This document shows positions 61,330 to 64,000 of a stretch of DNA of 64,000 bases, one piece after another (within the stretch, counting starts at the first letter, position 1; each line of letters starts with the position of its first letter). A model generated the notes under the pieces. It had not been told where the DNA came from, did not search any database, and was given only the letters and a program-made list of their open reading frames with translations. This DNA is from Myoxocephalus aenaeus (lineage: Eukaryota; Chordata; Actinopteri; Perciformes; Cottidae). The position numbers were made by a program, and so were the translations under genes. The DNA is taken from contig JBAMJR010000051.1 in the NCBI GenBank assembly GCA_038501785.1, positions 4,432,501-4,496,500 on the forward strand. The letters are read 5' to 3'.

Positions 61330-63570
61330 ATGGGAAGAAAGAAGAAAAAGCAGATGAAGCCCTGGTGCTGGTATCCTTTTTTGACATTTTCACATTTAGT
61401 GGTCTCACGTTCTTGTTGTTTCTGTTAGTTAGCGGTGTCCCGACTGTCAACTGTAAATCCAACTGTTCTTATTATATAACGTCCGTGTAACGTCAGTATG
61501 TTGCACGATGTGGCGTCAGTGTTGCTTTAGTAGTTTAATGACTAGCTCTGGTCTCCTGTGACGGGAGCGTGGTGGTGTTTTTGAGTAAAACCAATGCACC
61601 ACACGTCCAGCTGTAAAATAGCATGACAATGATCGAGTTTTCCTTAAATCATAACCTCAGGTACTGTAACAGAGATTTTGATGATGAAAAGATTCTCATT
61701 CAACACCAGAAGGCCAAACACTTCAAGTGCCACATCTGTCATAAAAAACTGTACACTGGCCCTGGGCTTGCGATCCACTGTATGCAGGTGAGGAGACAAT
61801 ACTGCAAGCCACCTTCATGAGATCAAACTAAGACCTCTGTGTCTATACTAGCAGTGTCAGACGGTGTCACTTTCATCGTAGGTACATAAAGAGACCATTG
61901 ATGGAGTTCCTAATGCAATACCTGGAAGAACAGATATTGAGCTTGAGATCTATGGCATGGAGGGTATTCCTGAAAAAGACATGGAGGAGAGAAGAAGAGT
62001 GCTAGAACAAAAGAACCAAGGTATTGCCCCCAAAGTACCTTCATGAAACTGTCTTTTATGCTCTATTCTAGAGACTTATGCTCTGTCTTATTTTCAGAGA
62101 CTCAGAAGAAAAAACAGAACCAGGATGACTCTGATGAGTACGATGAAGATGACGAGCCTGGCCCCTCCTTCCAGCAGCCTGCTGCAGGCCAACCCCAGGC
62201 CGGCTACATACCCCCTATGACCCAGCCCGGCATTCCTCCTGGCACTGGTGCTCCAGGGATCCCACCGGGAGGCTACTCAGGTAGGAAACAGTGGCCGTAC
62301 TACTCCAAAATAACACTGTAGACATGGTTTACCTGGTGCTGTATCCTCCTTTCAATTTCCCCTAGCTGCTCTGCTTCCAGCTGTTTTTTGTTCAGCTACT
62401 CATGAGACTCGATTCAGACAATTATTTATGTTCTCAAGCACATTGATTGCACTGTGTGTGGCATCACGTGTCCCTACAATGTTTCAAAGACTCTGATCAA
62501 GGTGTAAAAAAGTGTAAATGCCATTTAATATTGTGATTTAAGATTTTCACTTTTTATAATATAGCCATGCTCGCTTACTGTTCTTTTCCTAAAATATAAA
62601 TAAAACGTACTATTAAAACAGGTATTGGTTATGTTAAAATGGGAATATTGAGGTCAACAGACATATAATGCTTAATATTAATTACATAAACTGTTTTGTG
62701 ATGTGATAACACACCTGAGCTTCATTTCATCTGTATGTGCAGGAATTCCCCCAATGATGCCATGTGTGCCACCAATGATGCCAGGAATGCCTCCCATGAT
62801 GCCAGGAATGCCTCCAGGGTAAAGGCTCAGGGTTATTAATAAACATAGTCATTTCTTATTAATCTCATCCTAATTATATCTTTGTAGTGTAAACATGGGT
62901 ATCTTCCCTCATGCATTTAGGATGATATCAATGGGTGGGTTGATGCCTCCAGGCATGCCACCAATGATGCCAGGTGTGCCACCAGGTAATGATCATCATT
63001 GCTTTGATGTGAATTATTAATTTTAAATGACAATTGTTTGTCAATGAAAGTTTGTAAATACAGTGTTGTAGTGAGGCTTTATTTGTCCCCTTATGTAATG
63101 CATTTGTTCTGCTGGTGTCAGGCATGCCTCCTCCTGTGGGCCACCGCCCAGGCATCCCACACATGGCTCAGGTTCCCTCTGCTGCAAACGTGCTGACTAG
63201 ACCGGCTGTTCCTGCTGCCACGGCGCCCTCAGCCCAGCCTGATGTCACAAAGCCTCTTTTCCCCATTGCTGGACAGGTAAAATCGTTATGACACCATGTA
63301 CCACTTTTCATCTGTGATGGGTCAGCACATTACCGTCTGCTGTTGAATATTGGATGCTTAAGTAGCTCTCTGTGCTCGCACAGTCTGAACTATAGGAGAC
63401 TTCACCCAGTCATTCCTTTAACTGAAGGATTACTTTTATTTACGTTGCTTATTTTTTACTCTTTTCCTGTGCTGCAGATGGCCAGTCGCGCTGCAAGTAC
63501 AAGTGCAGGCTCATCCAGTTCAGACTCTCAGTCTGCCTCCCCTAAAGCTCTGTTCCCTATCACGCCACAA
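61330..63570 (+). CDS. znf207: Zinc finger protein 207 (BuGZ), 5' eight exons, continues past window
   Basis: ZNF207 binds microtubules and BUB3 and supports kinetochore-spindle attachment. Exons: 61330-61370, 61661-61787, 61882-62020, 62098-62280, 62743-62818, 62921-62985, 63122-63276 and 63478-63570, in phase. The N terminus MGRKKKKQMKPWCWYCNRDF starts the first C2H2 finger (CNRDFDDEKILIQHQKAKHF). The second is CHICHKKLYTGPGLAIHC. Then follow GVPNAIPGRTDIELEIYGM, an acidic DDSDEYDEDDEPGP segment, and Pro/Met/Gly-rich low-complexity repeats (PMMPGMPP) from exons 5-7, which in BuGZ drive coacervation. The BUB3-binding GLEBS region is expected in exons beyond 64000. Intron 1 is of U12 GT-AG type. 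C17orf75 is its divergent neighbour. Confidence 0.94.
61371..61660 (+). other. znf207: GT-AG U12-type intron (znf207 intron 1, 290 bp)
   Basis: The donor is GTATCCTTT, an exact U12 consensus. The branch-like TTCCTTAAA at 61640-61648 lies 13 nt before the CTCAG acceptor. It joins TGG TGC TG|G TAC inside the first zinc finger. Confidence 0.82.
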
Positions 63571-64000
63571 GTACGCAGCTGTCGGCCTGCTCTACTCTGA
63601 CAACATGCAATTTTACAATTAGCATGCACACCATTGTGTATAGTCTGCCTGCTGTGGTGTACTTGGGCAGTTAATTCTATTTTATTTGCCAATGCTGTTT
63701 TAGTAAGACATTATGAATTCCAACCATCTGTGGGGGTTGAAAATACTTGAAAGAAATGTGTAATGTCTATTGGCAACATGCCTTTGTTGTTTTTTATTTT
63801 TGCTACAAGTCTGCAGTTATGGAATACTACTGTAACATTTACAAAAATCCGAAAAGAGTTATGCAGATTTGTAAAGTGGGCTTCTTATTTCCAAACTGCT
63901 GTCGGCAACAAAGCACAGCATGCTCTTTTGTTTTTGTTTTCTTGCAGGCTTGAAGGTTTACATTTAGTCATACTTTATAGGGTTACTCTCCCGAGTAACA
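63571..64000 (+). other. znf207: znf207 intron 8 (partial)
   Basis: The sequence after exon 8 has no further exon in frame. A TTCTTGCAG at 63939-63947 would be followed at once by GCT TGA, so it is unlikely to start the next conserved exon. Confidence 0.5.

Overview
The window reads as vertebrate nuclear DNA, most likely from a ray-finned (teleost) fish. The evidence is intron-rich genes with GT-AG splice sites, teleost-type tRNA-derived SINEs and short inverted-repeat DNA elements, a fish-style multi-domain GIMAP (AIG1) locus, and protein sequences that match vertebrate families with fish-like differences. There is no bacterial or viral genome organisation. All exon limits below were drawn by hand from reading frame, splice signals and recall of the families; no alignment was run.

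Layout. 1-786: last coding exon of an unidentified plus-strand gene. 2862-10625 (minus): khsrp (FUBP2), with four KH domains and about 17 coding exons. Two near-identical copies of a hAT-type non-autonomous transposon sit in its introns. 11268-13714: a BEL/Pao-type LTR retrotransposon with two identical 577-bp LTRs, a 5-bp target duplication and a large internal deletion. 14081-17328 (minus): a multi-AIG1 (GIMAP) locus whose third GTPase domain carries frameshifts. 19806-30419 (plus): atad5, the PCNA-unloading RFC-like large subunit, 21 coding exons. 31610-35409 (plus): adap2, an ArfGAP with two PH domains. 37081-52286 (plus): rhot1 (Miro1), 19 constitutive coding exons plus a 41-codon cassette exon. 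53588-55701 (plus): a small PH-domain protein with YDxP/YDxL tyrosine motifs that I cannot name. 57183-60659 (minus): C17orf75, a WDR11-complex subunit. 61330-end (plus): 5' part of znf207 (BuGZ), head to head with C17orf75.

The block atad5-adap2-rhot1-(PH gene)-C17orf75-znf207 matches the gene order of human 17q11.2 (ATAD5-TEFM-ADAP2 ... RHOT1-RHBDL3-C17orf75-ZNF207), but TEFM is missing between atad5 and adap2, and the PH gene stands where human has RHBDL3. The genes are unrelated housekeeping or signalling genes held together by old synteny, not an operon-like system.

The most notable observations are: an AT-AC U12-type intron in C17orf75 next to a U12-type GT-AG first intron in znf207; the retroelement with identical LTRs but no polymerase; the paired hAT MITEs inside khsrp; degenerate P-loops and a broken third domain in the GIMAP locus; a probable GC donor in khsrp; and the unnamed PH/YDxP adaptor. 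I found no clearly undescribed multi-gene system.
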